Part shown: piece after piece, positions 18,323-31,387 of the stretch
How positions within the stretch are numbered: the first letter of the stretch is position 1
Layout: every line of letters starts with the position of its first letter
DNA from: Leclercia pneumoniae
Lineage (GTDB): Bacteria; Pseudomonadota; Gammaproteobacteria; Enterobacterales; Enterobacteriaceae
Length of the DNA stretch: 64,000 nt
Direction of reading: 5' to 3'
NCBI RefSeq assembly: GCF_017348915.1
Contig: NZ_CP071383.1
Coordinates: forward strand, 1,426,001-1,490,000
Position numbers and translations under genes: made by a program
Notes under the pieces: model-generated
What the model was told of the DNA's origin: nothing
Database searches by the model: none
Seen by the model: the letters and a program-made list of their open reading frames with translations, nothing else

Positions 18323-19101
18323 ATGGGCTCGCGCTTATACGCCAGAGTTATCCTCTGGCGTTCTGCGGGATGAGCGCGGTGCTGGGGGCGATTGTAGGCA
18401 GTTTTCTCGGGGTGGTTGCAGAGCGTGTTCCGCCGATGGTGATGGAGGAAGGACACGATAAAAATTTGCTCTTTCCGGCATCGCACTGCCCGGTATGTCA
18501 GCATTCACTTCGTCCGTGGGAGAACGTTCCGCTTATTAGCTGGCTGGCGCTGCGCGGGCGCTGTAGCCAGTGCTAGGCCGCCATCCCCCTGCGCTTGTTT
18601 CTGCTGGAACTGCTTTGCGCCCTCTTTTATGGCTTCACCGCCGGGTGGGGGGCCGATCTCCTCTCCCTGGCATCTCTCTGGCTGCTGATGGCGTTTCTGC
18701 TGCCGTTAGCATTGATAGACGCTGAGCATCAGCTGCTGCCCGACTGCCTGACGCAGCCGCTACTGTGGGCCGGGTTAGTATGCCACGCTCTCGATCATCA
18801 GTTGCCCCTGTCGGACGCGCTCTATGGCGCGGTGGCGGGTTATCTGTCGCTCTGGCTGCTGTACTGGGCATTTCGCCTGGCGACCGGGCGTGAAGGGCTG
18901 GGCTACGGCGATTTTAAATTACTGGCGGCCCTGGGCGCCTGGTGTGGCTGGCAAGCCTTGCCCGCTATTGTGCTGGTGGCGGCGTTGTTGGGTATCAGCG
19001 GATATTTCATTTTTAACCGCCAAACGCATTCCGCCATTGCGTTTGGCCCGGCGTTAGCTTTGGCCGGGATCGCGATCTATCTCGCGCAATTCTTTCTTTA
19101 A
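18319..19101 (+). pseudogene. gspO: Prepilin peptidase GspO interrupted by an in-frame TAG
   Basis: The reading frame starts at a GTG (18319) overlapping the gspM stop and would encode about 260 residues. Codon 86 (18574-18576) is TAG; CAG (Gln) is the likely ancestral codon. Both sides read as GspO in the same frame. Before the stop lie the N-terminal helix and the four-cysteine zinc motif (CPVC and CSQC). After it come the aspartyl protease helices with LIDAEHQLLPD and the GYGDFKLLAALGAW motif. The stop directly follows the fourth cysteine, so a truncated product would lack both catalytic aspartates. Internal restart at 18595 or later would lose the zinc domain. The enzyme cleaves and methylates GspG-K; a second peptidase elsewhere, such as PppA, could substitute. 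Confidence 0.88.
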
Positions 19102-19332
19102 AAGAAGCAAGTTTTTTTGGTGATTTTTTCGATGAAGGAAAGAAAGGAGATAATTTACCTTCGGCGTATGATCAAAAGATATCAATCTAACAGGAGCTTG
19201 GGTTGTCTCTTTTATTTGGAGGACGTGCAACACAGTTAATTTCGCGTAACGGGTTTTCTGTTTTATTACACACATTGCAATGAATGCTTTCAGCCCGATG
19301 GAAAGTATGGGCTGTCCCTATCTGAAAAATAA

Positions 19333-22050
<2,718 letters not shown>

Positions 22051-22066
22051 TCTCTCTGTAGCACGC

Positions 22067-22095
22067 AACACCCCCCGGATGGGGGGTGTTTTTTT
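22067..22095 (+). terminator. Rho-independent terminator of the chitinase gene
   Basis: The perfect stem AACACCCCCC / GGGGGGTGTT with a 4-base loop is followed by a T-run. It begins 17 bp after the chitinase stop. Confidence 0.9.
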
Positions 22096-22138
22096 CTATG
22101 TCACCCGGCGCACTGCTCTCACCCCAAAGCAGGTACTG

Positions 22139-22627
22139 ATGAAAACGTTACTGCTCATTATGCTCCTCGTCAGCCAGGGCGCTTACGCCAACTGCTGGGA
22201 CAAAGCCGCACAGGCCTATCACGTCGATCCCTATCTCCTGTACGCCATTGCGCACGTCGAATCCGGGATGAATCCCTGGGCAATTGGCAAAAATGCCGAC
22301 GGTACCCGGGATGTCGGCCTGATGCAGATCAACAGCATCCACTTTCCGGCGCTGGAGAGTCGGGGAATTAGCGAATACCAACTGATATTAGAGCCCTGCA
22401 CCTCGATTATGGTCGGGGCCTCTATTTTGTCCGGCATGATTAAGGTGTATGGCAATAATTGGGAGGCGGTCGGGGCCTACAACGCCGGGTTAAAAAAAGA
22501 GAATTACCCGCAGCGGATGCTGTATGCCCGGAAAGTCTGGCAAAAATACCAGCAGTTAAAAATGCCTGCCCGCCATAGCTGGGCGCCGCGACCCTTGTTG
22601 ACGCATCAGCGATGCAGTTTACCGTGA
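22139..22627 (+). CDS. Small secreted lytic transglycosylase (IagB/IpgF type)
   Basis: 162-residue SLT-fold protein. The start at 22139 (20 codons inside the longer frame) gives the Sec signal [17 protein letters not shown], cut before NCWD. The catalytic Glu41 is in [17 protein letters not shown] and GAYNAG complete the lysozyme-like site. Family members open peptidoglycan for pili, type III or conjugation machines, so it may make room for the secretion system here, though it could act in turnover. It lies 44 bp after the chitinase terminator, implying its own promoter or readthrough, and its end overlaps the convergent ybjS by 22 bp. It marks the right edge of the accessory block. Confidence 0.88.
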   Translation: MKTLLLIMLLVSQGAYANCWDKAAQAYHVDPYLLYAIAHVESGMNPWAIGKNADGTRDVGLMQINSIHFPALESRGISEYQLILEPCTSIMVGASILSGMIKVYGNNWEAVGAYNAGLKKENYPQRMLYARKVWQKYQQLKMPARHSWAPRPLLTHQRCSLP

Positions 22628-23619
22628 TCCCGCAGCCATGCGGCCGTGCGCACAATACCCTCATCCAGCGTCACCACGGGCGCATACCCCAGCTCGCGTT
22701 CGGCGCGGCTAATATCCAGCGTAAAATCAAAGTTCAGCTTAGAGACGCCGTAGTGGGTGAGGGCGGGCTCTTTCGACGCTTTATTGCCAAGCCGCTCCAT
22801 GCTGCGGGCAATGATATCCAGCATCGGGTAGGGCACGGAGCGGATCCGACAGTGAATATTTAGCTCGTCTATCAGCCGCTGTACGATGCTGCGTAAGGAG
22901 CGAGGCTCGCCGTTGGTGATGTTATAGGCCCGTCCGGAGGGGAGAGCGTCGGCGCTGCTCTGACTCGCCAGCCACATGGCATGGACGGCATTTTCGTAAT
23001 AGGTCATATCCACCAGCGCATCGCCGCCACGTGGCAGCAGCACGCTGCCGTAGTGGTGCATCATCTGCGCCAGGCGCGGGATAAAGACCTTATCGTGCGG
23101 CCCAAAGAGACTTTGCGGACGCAGTACCGTAAAGCGGGTATGGGGATTTGACTGCGCCAACAGATCGATCACCTCTTCGCTGGCCGCTTTACTGCGGGCA
23201 AACTCGCAGGCGTAGCGCTGAGGACGAAAGTCCTCTTTAACATCCCGGTGATGGTGATAATCGAAATAGAGCGACGGCGAAGAGATATGAATGAAGTTAC
23301 GCACGCCCCAGGCCACGGCCCACTCGCCCAGACGACGCGTGGCGCGCACGTTAGCAAGATCGAAGGCTTCCTGCGTGCCCCACGGAGAGGTAAAGCTGGA
23401 GCAGTGCCACAGGGTGTCAATTCCGGCCAGCATCACTTTGGCCTGCGAGGAGACCAGCTCCGTCAGGTCGGCATGGACAAACTCAGCCCCCATCTTCTGC
23501 AGCAGTTTACCCATCGCTTCGTTGCGACCGGTGGCCCTGACGCTAATGCCTTTGTTGCGCAGAAACTCGACCGCATTTCGACCTAAGCCGCTGGTGGCGC
23601 CGGTAACCAGTACCTTCAT
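22606..23619 (-). CDS. ybjS: NAD(P)-dependent epimerase/dehydrogenase YbjS
   Basis: 337-residue extended SDR (3-beta-HSD-like) protein, the E. coli YbjS length when started at 23619; a further 21 codons upstream are open but lack support. The N-terminus has the Rossmann motif [12 protein letters not shown] and later an [11 protein letters not shown] segment carrying the active-site lysine region. The substrate is unknown. It is separated from ybjT by 179 bp. This is the first backbone gene after the accessory block. Confidence 0.93.
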   Translation of the reverse strand: MKVLVTGATSGLGRNAVEFLRNKGISVRATGRNEAMGKLLQKMGAEFVHADLTELVSSQAKVMLAGIDTLWHCSSFTSPWGTQEAFDLANVRATRRLGEWAVAWGVRNFIHISSPSLYFDYHHHRDVKEDFRPQRYACEFARSKAASEEVIDLLAQSNPHTRFTVLRPQSLFGPHDKVFIPRLAQMMHHYGSVLLPRGGDALVDMTYYENAVHAMWLASQSSADALPSGRAYNITNGEPRSLRSIVQRLIDELNIHCRIRSVPYPMLDIIARSMERLGNKASKEPALTHYGVSKLNFDFTLDISRAERELGYAPVVTLDEGIVRTAAWLRDHGKLHR

Positions 23620-23798
23620 ATCAATCCACTGTGTTGAAAAGAATTTCGTGCGCATTCTTCCGTGAAATACGCCACGATGCAATGGTAAAGGCGAAAGATT
23701 AAGAGTTTTATTTATACCCTTATCCGTCAGGCTGCCTGTGCCCTGGCTTTGTTATTCGGCCCGGTTCCGGGTTTGACCAGGGGCCTGACGCGATGGCA

Positions 23799-25229
23799 TC
23801 AGGGCTGAGGTTTTTCCGCCAGGCGGGCAATACGTTTTGCCATGCCGCGAAAAATGAACAGATGCGCCGGAATCATCAACAGCCAGTAGAACAGACCCGG
23901 CATGCCGTGCGGGTGCCACCAGGCGCGGACGTCAAGCTCGCGGTGTTCGCCTTTGTCCTTCAGGGTAAAGCACAGCCGCCCCAGCCCGGGGGCCTTCATA
24001 CCAAAGAGTAAGGCCAGCTGCTTTTCCGGCTCAACGATAATCACTTTCCAATTATCTACCGCGTCGCCCACCTCCAGCATCGCCCGTGCCGGACGGCCCT
24101 TCGCCAGCCGGTGGCCCACCAGCAGATCCAGCGCGCCGCGGGTCTGCCAGAGCAGGTTGCCAAAGAAATAGCGCTCTTTGCCGCCAATCTGATTCACAAC
24201 CGCCCACAGATCGCTAAGGCTGGCGTCAGTTTTCACGGTACAGCCCGCCTGTTTAGGGAAGTAGCCATACTCCGGCCGCCAGCGGGCAAAGGCCTGCGCA
24301 TCAAAGCCCCAGTCGCTGGAGTTGACCAGTTTCTCTTCTTCTTTCAACGTATTGCGAACCGCATCGTCAAACGGGATTAACGGCTGGGGGATCAACGCCC
24401 GCAGCGCAGCGTCGTCGGCCAGCAGATCGTGCTTCAGCCCCTGAATCAAGGCTTTGGCGGTTGTCGGGGGCACGGAGGTGATGACGTTTAAAAACCACAC
24501 CGAAATCCAGCGGGTCGGGAAGGGGATAGGGATCAGCGGCCGGTGGCGACCGCTCACCCGCATAAAATGTTCAAACTGCTGTTGATAGCTGAGCACCTCT
24601 GGCCCGGCGGCCTCCAGAACCCGGTGGCGCTGCGCAGGATGGTTAAGCAGTTCCACCAGATAGTGCAGCAGATTTTCCAGCGCGATGGGCGTGGTACGCG
24701 AGCGCACCCAGCGCGGCGGCGTGAGCACCGGCAGGTTATAGACCATATCGCGCATCACTTCGAAGGCGGCAGAGCCCGCCCCAACGATAATCCCCGCCCG
24801 CAGTTCGGTAAGGGGAATATTCGCCCCGCGCAGGGTCTCGGCGGTGAGCTGGCGTGCGCGCAGGTGGTCTGACTGCTCCTGCTCCGGCGCCTGTAATGAA
24901 CTGAGGAAAATAATCTGCCTGACCGGCGTCGCCAGCAGGGCATCGCGCACGTTCATCGCTACCTGACGCTCGTGGGCAATAAAATCGCCCCCTTCGCCCA
25001 TGCTGTGCACCAGATAATAGAGCGTATCCACTCCTTCCAGCAGCACGGACAACTCTTTCGGCCAGTTGAGATCGACGCTATGGCAGGAGACACCCGGCAG
25101 GTTCTGTTTTTGCAGCCGTTCAATGCTGCGTGCCACCGCCAGCACCCGATGCCCCTGCGTACTGAGGGCCGTGACCAGGTGTTGGCCGATATAGCCGCTG
25201 GCGCCCAGCACCAGAATTCGTTGTGGCAC
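23799..25229 (-). CDS. ybjT: YbjT family SDR/NAD(P)-binding protein
   Basis: 476-residue protein as in E. coli YbjT. An N-terminal NmrA/SDR-like Rossmann domain ([18 protein letters not shown]) is followed by a DUF2867 domain (about residues 320-476, [20 protein letters not shown]) ending in a hydrophobic C-terminal segment ([19 protein letters not shown]) suggesting membrane contact. It follows ltaE by 10 bp in the poxB-ltaE-ybjT unit known in E. coli. The catalytic role is unknown. Confidence 0.93.
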   Translation of the reverse strand: MPQRILVLGASGYIGQHLVTALSTQGHRVLAVARSIERLQKQNLPGVSCHSVDLNWPKELSVLLEGVDTLYYLVHSMGEGGDFIAHERQVAMNVRDALLATPVRQIIFLSSLQAPEQEQSDHLRARQLTAETLRGANIPLTELRAGIIVGAGSAAFEVMRDMVYNLPVLTPPRWVRSRTTPIALENLLHYLVELLNHPAQRHRVLEAAGPEVLSYQQQFEHFMRVSGRHRPLIPIPFPTRWISVWFLNVITSVPPTTAKALIQGLKHDLLADDAALRALIPQPLIPFDDAVRNTLKEEEKLVNSSDWGFDAQAFARWRPEYGYFPKQAGCTVKTDASLSDLWAVVNQIGGKERYFFGNLLWQTRGALDLLVGHRLAKGRPARAMLEVGDAVDNWKVIIVEPEKQLALLFGMKAPGLGRLCFTLKDKGEHRELDVRAWWHPHGMPGLFYWLLMIPAHLFIFRGMAKRIARLAEKPQP

Positions 25230-25239
25230 GCGGGGCTCC

Positions 25240-26241
25240 TTAGCGCTGTAGGAAGGCCTGCCAGTGGCTTACCACCTCGGCGAGCTGAGCGCGACTGACG
25301 TCAAGGTGCATCACCAGACGTACCACGCCGGAGGCGTTGATCAGCACCCCCCGGGCTTTCAGATACTCGCCCAGCGCGGCGGCACGCTCATCACCCACCC
25401 GCACAAACAGCATGTTGGTGTCATGACGCATCACATCGGCCCCGATCTCGCGCAGTTGCGCGGCCATCCAGGCGGCGTTATCGTGATCCTCTTTCAGGCG
25501 CTGGACGTTATTTTTCAGAGCGTACAAGCCCGCTGCCGCCAGGATCCCTGCCTGACGCATCCCGCCGCCGGTCATCTTGCGCCAGCGGTTGGCCCGTTTG
25601 ATGTACTGGACATCGCCTACCAGCAGCGAGCCAACGGGGGTGCCGAGACCTTTCGAGAGACAGATGGTGAAGGAGTCGCAGTACTGGGTGATGGCTTTCA
25701 GTTCGCAGCCATATTCCACCACCGCGTTGAAGATACGCGCCCCATCCACATGCAGGCCCAGCCCGCGCTCGCGGCTAAATTCCCACGCCGCTTTGAGATA
25801 CTCGCGCGGCAGCACTTTACCGTTATGGGTATTTTCCAGGCTTAGCAGTTTTGTGCGGGCGAAATGGATGTCGTCGGCTTTGATTTTGGCCGCCACTTTA
25901 TCCAGCGGCAGGGAGCCGTCGGCGGCAGCGTCGATGGGCTGCGGCTGGATACTGCCCAGTACCGCTGCACCACCGGCTTCGTACAGGTAGTTATGCGCCC
26001 CCTGGCCGACAATGTACTCTTCGCCGCGTTCGCAGTGGCTAAGCAGGGCCACCAGGTTGGCCTGGGTGCCCGTAGGCAGGAACAGTGCAGCCTCTTTACC
26101 GCTCAGTTCAGCGGCGTAGCGCTGGAGTTCGTTAACGGTGGGGTCATCGCCGTAGACGTCGTCCCCGACCGGGGCGGCCATCATCTCTTCGAGCATGGCG
26201 CGCGACGGGCGGGTAACGGTATCACTACGTAAATCAATCAT
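25240..26241 (-). CDS. ltaE: Low-specificity L-threonine aldolase LtaE
   Basis: 333-residue PLP enzyme (fold type I) that splits L-threonine and L-allo-threonine into glycine and acetaldehyde; the length matches E. coli. PLP Lys197 lies in [15 protein letters not shown], and the aspartate that holds the pyridine nitrogen is in [11 protein letters not shown]. It sits 39 bp after poxB and 10 bp before ybjT, so cotranscription is likely. Confidence 0.96.
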   Translation of the reverse strand: MIDLRSDTVTRPSRAMLEEMMAAPVGDDVYGDDPTVNELQRYAAELSGKEAALFLPTGTQANLVALLSHCERGEEYIVGQGAHNYLYEAGGAAVLGSIQPQPIDAAADGSLPLDKVAAKIKADDIHFARTKLLSLENTHNGKVLPREYLKAAWEFSRERGLGLHVDGARIFNAVVEYGCELKAITQYCDSFTICLSKGLGTPVGSLLVGDVQYIKRANRWRKMTGGGMRQAGILAAAGLYALKNNVQRLKEDHDNAAWMAAQLREIGADVMRHDTNMLFVRVGDERAAALGEYLKARGVLINASGVVRLVMHLDVSRAQLAEVVSHWQAFLQR

Positions 26242-26280
26242 CTCACATCCCTATAGTTAGACAGGCAATGTGAGACATTT

Positions 26281-27999
26281 TTACCTGAGCCAGTTGGTTT
26301 TGGCTAGCTCCATCACCTCGTCGCCGCGACCACTAATAATCGCCCTCAGCATATACAGGCTGAAACCTTTCGCCTGCTCCAGCTTGATTTGCGGCGGGAT
26401 CGCCAACTCCTCTTTGGCGACGACCACATCCACCAGCACCGGGCCGTCGATAGCGAACGCGCGCGTAAGCGCCTCGTTGACGTCGGAGGCCTTTTCGACG
26501 CGGATCCCGGGGATACCGCAGGCTTCGGCGATACGGGCAAAGTTGGTGTCATGCAGTTCGGTGCCGTCGGTCAGATATCCCCCGGCCTTCATCTCCATCG
26601 CCACAAAACCCAGCACGCTGTTGTTAAAGACCACAATTTTGACCGGCAGCTTCATCTGTACCACCGACAGGAAATCGCCCATCAGCATGCTAAACCCACC
26701 GTCGCCGCACATCGCCACGACCTGACGCTGCGGTTCGGTCGCCTGGGCGCCCAGCGCCTGCGGCATGGCATTTGCCATCGAGCCGTGGTTAAACGAGCCG
26801 AGCAGACGACGCTTGCCGTTCATTTTCAGGTAGCGTGCGGCCCAGACGGTGGGCGTGCCCACATCACAGGTGAAAATCGCGTCCTCGGCGGCGAGATCGC
26901 TGATCTGCTGCGCCAGATATTGCGGGTGAATGGCTTTGTCGCTCGGCTTCGCCAGATCGTCCAGCCCTTTACGGGCGTCGCGATAGTCGCTTAACGCTTT
27001 ATCGAGGAACTTACGCTCGGTTTTCTCTTCCAGATGGGGCAGCAGCGCGGCGAGCGTCGCTTTAATATCCCCCACCAGGGCCATATCCACCTTACTGTGG
27101 GCACCGATGCTGCCGGGGTTAATATCAATCTGAATGATTTTTGCGTCGGTGGGGTAAAAGGCACGATAAGGGAACTGGGTACCCAGCAGGATCAGCGTGT
27201 CGGCATTCATCATCGTGTGGAAGCCGGATGAGAAGCCGATAAGGCCGGTCATCCCCACGTCATAGGGGTTGTCATACTCAACATGCTCTTTCCCGCGCAG
27301 GGCATGGACGATGGGCGCTTTTAGCTTTTCCGCAAAGGCCAGCAGTTCATCATGCGCCCCCGCGCAGCCGCTGCCGCACATCAGCGCGATATTGCTGGAG
27401 TATCGCAACACCTGCGCCAGCTTTTTCAGCTCTTCTTCTGCCGGGGTGACCACCGGTAACGGGGCAGGATACCAGTGGCTGCTGGCCGTTTCTGGGGCGG
27501 GCTTCAGGGCCACGTCGCCCGGCAGCACCACTACCGAAACGCCACGGTTCAGAATCGCTTTGCGCATGGCGATGGCCAGTACCTGCGGGATCTGCTCTGG
27601 GGAGGAGACCAGTTCGCAGTAGTGGCTACATTCCCGGAACAGCTCCTGAGGATGAGTCTCCTGGAAATAACCGCTGCCGATTTCGCTTGAGGGGATGTGA
27701 GCGGCGATGGCCAGCACCGGTACGTGGTTACGGTGGCAGTCAAACAGACCGTTAATCAGGTGCAGGTTGCCCGGTCCGCAGGAGCCAGCGCACACGGCGA
27801 GCTCTCCCGTCAGCTGTGCTTCTGCCCCGGCGGCAAAGGCGGCCACCTCTTCATGGCGGGTGGGCATCCAGTCAATGGTCCCCATGCGGTTAAGGCTATC
27901 ACTCAAGCCATTGAGGGAGTCGCCGGTGACCCCCCAGATGCGTTTTACCCCTGCCTGTTCCAGCGTTTTTGCAACATATGCCGCCACGGTCTGTTTCAT
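26281..27999 (-). CDS. poxB: Pyruvate dehydrogenase (quinone) PoxB
   Basis: 572-residue peripheral membrane pyruvate oxidase that converts pyruvate to acetate and CO2, passing electrons to ubiquinone; same length as E. coli. Thiamine diphosphate is bound by [15 protein letters not shown], ending in FNN; the active-site glutamate is in [11 protein letters not shown], and the C-terminus is the lipid-activated tail. In E. coli it is RpoS dependent and used on entry to stationary phase. It leads the poxB-ltaE-ybjT operon and is divergent from the DoxX gene. Confidence 0.97.
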   Translation of the reverse strand: MKQTVAAYVAKTLEQAGVKRIWGVTGDSLNGLSDSLNRMGTIDWMPTRHEEVAAFAAGAEAQLTGELAVCAGSCGPGNLHLINGLFDCHRNHVPVLAIAAHIPSSEIGSGYFQETHPQELFRECSHYCELVSSPEQIPQVLAIAMRKAILNRGVSVVVLPGDVALKPAPETASSHWYPAPLPVVTPAEEELKKLAQVLRYSSNIALMCGSGCAGAHDELLAFAEKLKAPIVHALRGKEHVEYDNPYDVGMTGLIGFSSGFHTMMNADTLILLGTQFPYRAFYPTDAKIIQIDINPGSIGAHSKVDMALVGDIKATLAALLPHLEEKTERKFLDKALSDYRDARKGLDDLAKPSDKAIHPQYLAQQISDLAAEDAIFTCDVGTPTVWAARYLKMNGKRRLLGSFNHGSMANAMPQALGAQATEPQRQVVAMCGDGGFSMLMGDFLSVVQMKLPVKIVVFNNSVLGFVAMEMKAGGYLTDGTELHDTNFARIAEACGIPGIRVEKASDVNEALTRAFAIDGPVLVDVVVAKEELAIPPQIKLEQAKGFSLYMLRAIISGRGDEVMELAKTNWLR

Positions 28000-28140
28000 G
28001 GTGATCCAACTCCTTTTTGTGATATCGCTTACAAGCTTAGAAGAAAATTACCGCTCTGCCCCCTTGGTATCAGCTGCTATCCATTCGAAACAATTAGACA
28101 TATTCTGGCTGCAGTTCAGATAAAACAGGAGTAATTTCAA

Positions 28141-28575
28141 ATGGTTAAATCATTGTTAATTGCTGTTAATAAAACGCTAACACACGACGATATGGGCAAG
28201 CTGTTGTTACGCCTTGCCGTGGGCGGGTTAATGCTCTTTCACGGCCTGCATAAGCTTTTCGGTGGCGTGGAGGGTATTAGCGGCATGTTGGTCGCTAAAG
28301 GTTTACCGGGATTTATCGCTTACGGGGTGTTGGTGGGGGAGGTGGTGGCACCGATCCTGATTATTCTGGGGATCCTGACTCGACCGGCGGCGCTGGTTCT
28401 GGCATTTACTATGGTCGTCGCGTGGCTAATGGTGGGAACAGGCAAAACCTTAGCGCTGGATGCGGTAGGGGCCTGGGCCATTGAAAGCCTGGTCTACTTC
28501 TTCGTGGGGGCACTGGCGGTAGCGCTGTTGGGAGCGGGTCGTTACGCCCTGGCAAGCCATCCGGCGTGGAAATGA
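28141..28575 (+). CDS. DoxX family inner-membrane protein
   Basis: 144-residue DoxX/DoxD-like protein with four hydrophobic helices (about residues 23-40, 59-80, 85-100, 115-135). The characteristic start of the domain is LLLRLAVGGLMLFHGLHKLFGG, followed by EVVAPILIILGI. The family has been linked to redox stress and sulfur chemistry, but no activity can be assigned. It is inserted between poxB and hcr, which are adjacent in E. coli K-12. It has a 141-bp upstream region divergent from poxB and its own terminator. Confidence 0.85.
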   Translation: MVKSLLIAVNKTLTHDDMGKLLLRLAVGGLMLFHGLHKLFGGVEGISGMLVAKGLPGFIAYGVLVGEVVAPILIILGILTRPAALVLAFTMVVAWLMVGTGKTLALDAVGAWAIESLVYFFVGALAVALLGAGRYALASHPAWK

Positions 28576-28578
28576 AAG

Positions 28579-28611
28579 TAAAAACGCCCGGCGATGTCAC
28601 CGGGCGTTTTT
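28579..28611. terminator. Bidirectional terminator between the DoxX gene and hcr
   Basis: The stem AAAACGCCCGG / CCGGGCGTTTT has an 8-base loop, with A- and T-runs on its two sides. It can end both the DoxX transcript and the convergent hcp-hcr transcript. Confidence 0.88.
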
Positions 28612-28612
28612 A

Positions 28613-29581
28613 TCAGGCGAGGACTAAATCCCCCTGCGGATGGCAGGAGCAGGCTAGCACGTAGCCGTCGGCGATTTCGGCGTCCGTCAGCGTCATGGTG
28701 CTGCTCACCGTATACTCGCCGGACACGACCTTCGTCTTACAGCAGCCGCACACGCCAGCGCGACAGGCCGCGGCCACTGGCACCTTGTTGCTCTCCAGCG
28801 CCTCCAGCAGCGTGGTGCCCACGCGGCCAAAGAAGGTTTGCGCAGGTTGCAGCTTAGTGAACTTAAGCCCGCTGGTTGCCGCTTCGGCGACAGGGGTGAA
28901 GAACTGCTCTTTAAAGAAGCGGGTCACACCCAGCGCTTTAACCTCTTTTTCCACGATATCCATGTACGGCGCAGGGCCGCAGGTCATCACGGTGCGGGAG
29001 GCAATATCCGGCACGCTTTGCAACAATTCCCGGCTCAATCGACCCGAGACAAAACCGTGGGTAGCGTTATTTTCTGCCACCAGCGTGACCGGGTAGTTAC
29101 GCCACTCCTCGGCAAAAATCACATCCTCTGGCGAGCGGACGCTGAAGATCACCTGCACGTCGGCCTGCGGGCGGTTTTTCGCCAGCCAGCGGCGCATTGA
29201 CATTACGGGCGTCACGCCGCAGCCGGCGGCCAGCAGCAGGAATTTATCATCGGCCTTATCGTCACAGGTAAACTCGCCCTGCGCGTCTGAAAGCCAGATG
29301 TAATCTCCACGTTTTACGTCGCGGGTCAGCCATTCGGAACCTGCCCCTTCATCAATGCGACGGATGGTAAGCGTAATGTACTCGCTCACGCCCGGCGTGG
29401 AGGAGAGGGTGTAGGCGCGCAGGGTGTCCGCAGAGTTGCGGACACTGACCAGCGCATACTGACCTGCACGGTACGGATAGTAGTCATGGCACAGCAGTGA
29501 CAGCGTCCACACATCCGGCGTCTCCTGATGGATGTGATGGACCTGCATCCGCCACGGACATTGTGAGGTTGGCATGGTCAT
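28613..29581 (-). CDS. hcr: NADH oxidoreductase Hcr
   Basis: 322-residue electron-transfer partner of Hcp, same length as E. coli. An FNR-type FAD/NAD module (about 1-235, with RAYTLSSTPGVSEY and AAGCGVTPVMSMRR) is followed by a plant-type 2Fe-2S ferredoxin domain with CRAGVCGCCKTKV and CSC. It transfers electrons from NADH to the hybrid cluster protein. It starts 10 bp after hcp, forming the hcp-hcr operon. Confidence 0.96.
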   Translation of the reverse strand: MTMPTSQCPWRMQVHHIHQETPDVWTLSLLCHDYYPYRAGQYALVSVRNSADTLRAYTLSSTPGVSEYITLTIRRIDEGAGSEWLTRDVKRGDYIWLSDAQGEFTCDDKADDKFLLLAAGCGVTPVMSMRRWLAKNRPQADVQVIFSVRSPEDVIFAEEWRNYPVTLVAENNATHGFVSGRLSRELLQSVPDIASRTVMTCGPAPYMDIVEKEVKALGVTRFFKEQFFTPVAEAATSGLKFTKLQPAQTFFGRVGTTLLEALESNKVPVAAACRAGVCGCCKTKVVSGEYTVSSTMTLTDAEIADGYVLACSCHPQGDLVLA

Positions 29582-29591
29582 GAATCTCTCC

Positions 29592-31244
29592 TTACGCGCT
29601 CAGCAGCTCTTTCATATCTTCTTCAACGGTGGTCACGGAACGCAGACCAAATTTCTCGTTCAGCACGGCCAGCAGGTCCGGCGTCAGGAAGCCTGGCGCG
29701 GTCGGGCCGGTGACGATGTTGGTCACGCCCAGTGAGAGCAGGGTTAGCAGGATAACGATCGCTTTTTGCTCGAACCAGGAGAGCACCAGCGACAGCGGCA
29801 GGTCGTTCACGCCGCAGCCCAGTTTCTCCGCGAGGGTGACGGCCAGAATGATGGCTGAGTAGGCGTCGTTACACTGACCGGCATCGACCAGACGCGGCAG
29901 GCCTTCGATGTTGCCGAAGTCCAGCTTGTTGAAACGGTATTTCCCGCACGCCAGCGTCAGGATCAGGCAATCATCCGGTACGCTGGTGGCGAAATCGGTG
30001 AAGTAGTTTCGCTCGCCGCGCGCGCCGTCGCAGCCGCCAATCAGGAAGATGTGACGCAGTTTTTCACGGCTCACCAGATCGATGAGGGAATCCGCCGCAC
30101 CCAGCAGGGTTTCGCGGCCAAAGCCTACGGTGATCAGATGTTCGATTTCGCTGTAAGGGAAGCCAGCCATCTGCTGCGCCTGGGCGATAACCGGGCCGAA
30201 ATCGTCGCCTTCGAGGTGGCTCACGCCCGGCCAGCCGACGATGCTGCGGGTCCAGATGCGGTCATCATACGCGCCCACGGTAGGGTCGATGATGCAGTTA
30301 GAGGTCATCACGATGGGGCCAGGGAAGCGGGCAAATTCAACCTGCTGGTTCTGCCAGCCGCTGCCGTAGTTCCCGACCAGGTGTTTGAATTTACGCAGCT
30401 CCGGGTAGCCGTGTGCAGGCAGCATTTCGCCGTGGGTATAGACGTTAACGCCGGTGCCTTCGGTTTGCTTCAGCAGGTTGTAGAGGTCTTTCAGGTCATG
30501 CCCGGAGATCAGGATACATTTGCCTTCGGTCGCTTTCACGTTGACCTGGGTTGGCGTTGGGTGGCCGTAGGTGCTGGTTTCACCGGCATCCAGAATGCTC
30601 ATTACCTTGAAGTTCATCTGGCCGATTTCCATTGAGCACTCCAGCAGCGCGTTCATGTCGGAAGGCCAGGTGCCGAGCCATGCCATGATTTTGTGGTACT
30701 GGGCATAGATGTCGTTGTCGTACTGGCCGAGAACGTGCGCGTGTTCCATATAGGCCGCCGCACCTTTCAGACCGTACAGGCACAGCAGACGCAGGCCGAG
30801 AATGTTCTCGCCAATCGCCGCTTTGTCTTTGTTCGGGGTAAATTCCGCGGCCTGACGCTGCAGGTCGCCCAGGTCGTCGCTCACCAGCTGCAGCTCGGCC
30901 ATTGGGTTATCCACGCGCGCGCTGGCGTCGGCGTTCAGGCACTGCGCCTTCAGCGCTTCACGCAAGGCAATGGCTTCGCGGGCATAGCCGACGATGCGAG
31001 GAGAATCAAAGTTAACGTTGGTCAGCGTGGAGAAAAAGGCGCGTGGCGCGAAGCTGTCGACGTAGTGGTCGATAATACCGTATTCGCGGGCTTTGAATGC
31101 CCATGCGGAAAGCCCTTGCAGGGAAGCGATCAGCAGATCCTGCAGGTCTGACGTCTCGGCGGTTTTGCCGCACATGCCCTGCGCGTAAGAGCAGCCATTG
31201 CCTGCCGGGGTACGGATGGTTTGTTCACATTGCACACAAAACAT
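29592..31244 (-). CDS. hcp: Hybrid cluster protein, NO reductase (Hcp)
   Basis: 550-residue hybrid-cluster protein. The start at 31244 gives the E. coli N-terminus [22 protein letters not shown] lies 5 bases ahead. Cys3, Cys6, Cys18 and Cys25 bind the N-terminal Fe-S cluster; later Cys/His/Glu residues ([22 protein letters not shown]) bind the hybrid 4Fe-2O-2S cluster. Hcp is a high-affinity nitric oxide reductase active in anaerobic nitrosative stress and can act as an S-nitrosylase. Upstream NsrR- and FNR-like sites agree with the known E. coli control. Confidence 0.97.
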   Translation of the reverse strand: MFCVQCEQTIRTPAGNGCSYAQGMCGKTAETSDLQDLLIASLQGLSAWAFKAREYGIIDHYVDSFAPRAFFSTLTNVNFDSPRIVGYAREAIALREALKAQCLNADASARVDNPMAELQLVSDDLGDLQRQAAEFTPNKDKAAIGENILGLRLLCLYGLKGAAAYMEHAHVLGQYDNDIYAQYHKIMAWLGTWPSDMNALLECSMEIGQMNFKVMSILDAGETSTYGHPTPTQVNVKATEGKCILISGHDLKDLYNLLKQTEGTGVNVYTHGEMLPAHGYPELRKFKHLVGNYGSGWQNQQVEFARFPGPIVMTSNCIIDPTVGAYDDRIWTRSIVGWPGVSHLEGDDFGPVIAQAQQMAGFPYSEIEHLITVGFGRETLLGAADSLIDLVSREKLRHIFLIGGCDGARGERNYFTDFATSVPDDCLILTLACGKYRFNKLDFGNIEGLPRLVDAGQCNDAYSAIILAVTLAEKLGCGVNDLPLSLVLSWFEQKAIVILLTLLSLGVTNIVTGPTAPGFLTPDLLAVLNEKFGLRSVTTVEEDMKELLSA

Positions 31245-31258
31245 AATCACACCTGTTA

Positions 31259-31281
31259 AAGTTATATTTGATATACATGTT
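31259..31281 (-). promoter_or_regulatory. Predicted NsrR operator of hcp-hcr
   Basis: Read on the minus strand, this 23-bp site matches the AAnATGyATTTnAAATrCATnTT NsrR pattern at about 20 positions. It lies 15 bp ahead of the hcp start codon. NsrR repression of hcp is known in E. coli. Confidence 0.55.
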
Positions 31282-31340
31282 TAAGATTATGCTGGTGCCA
31301 GATCAGAGAAAAGCGCTTTCTGATACAAAATGGAGGGAGA

Positions 31341-31354
31341 TTGATTTAGCGCAA
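31341..31354 (-). promoter_or_regulatory. Possible FNR site upstream of hcp
   Basis: TTGAT-N4-CGCAA keeps one perfect FNR half-site and a weak second half. It lies 97 bp ahead of the hcp start. FNR activates hcp in E. coli; the assignment here is tentative. Confidence 0.35.
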
Positions 31355-31387
31355 TTTTGGCGGCAGAGACCTACCGCCAGAGGGGTA

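Noticed and set aside
18595..19101. Separate short prepilin peptidase gene starting after the amber codon
   Set aside because: Same frame as the upstream gspO part, no ribosome site, and it would lack the N-terminal helix and zinc motif; best read as the rest of an interrupted gspO.
23740..23815. Terminator candidate between ybjT and ybjS (CCTGA...TCAGG)
   Set aside because: The stem is short, and it has no T-run in the minus direction.
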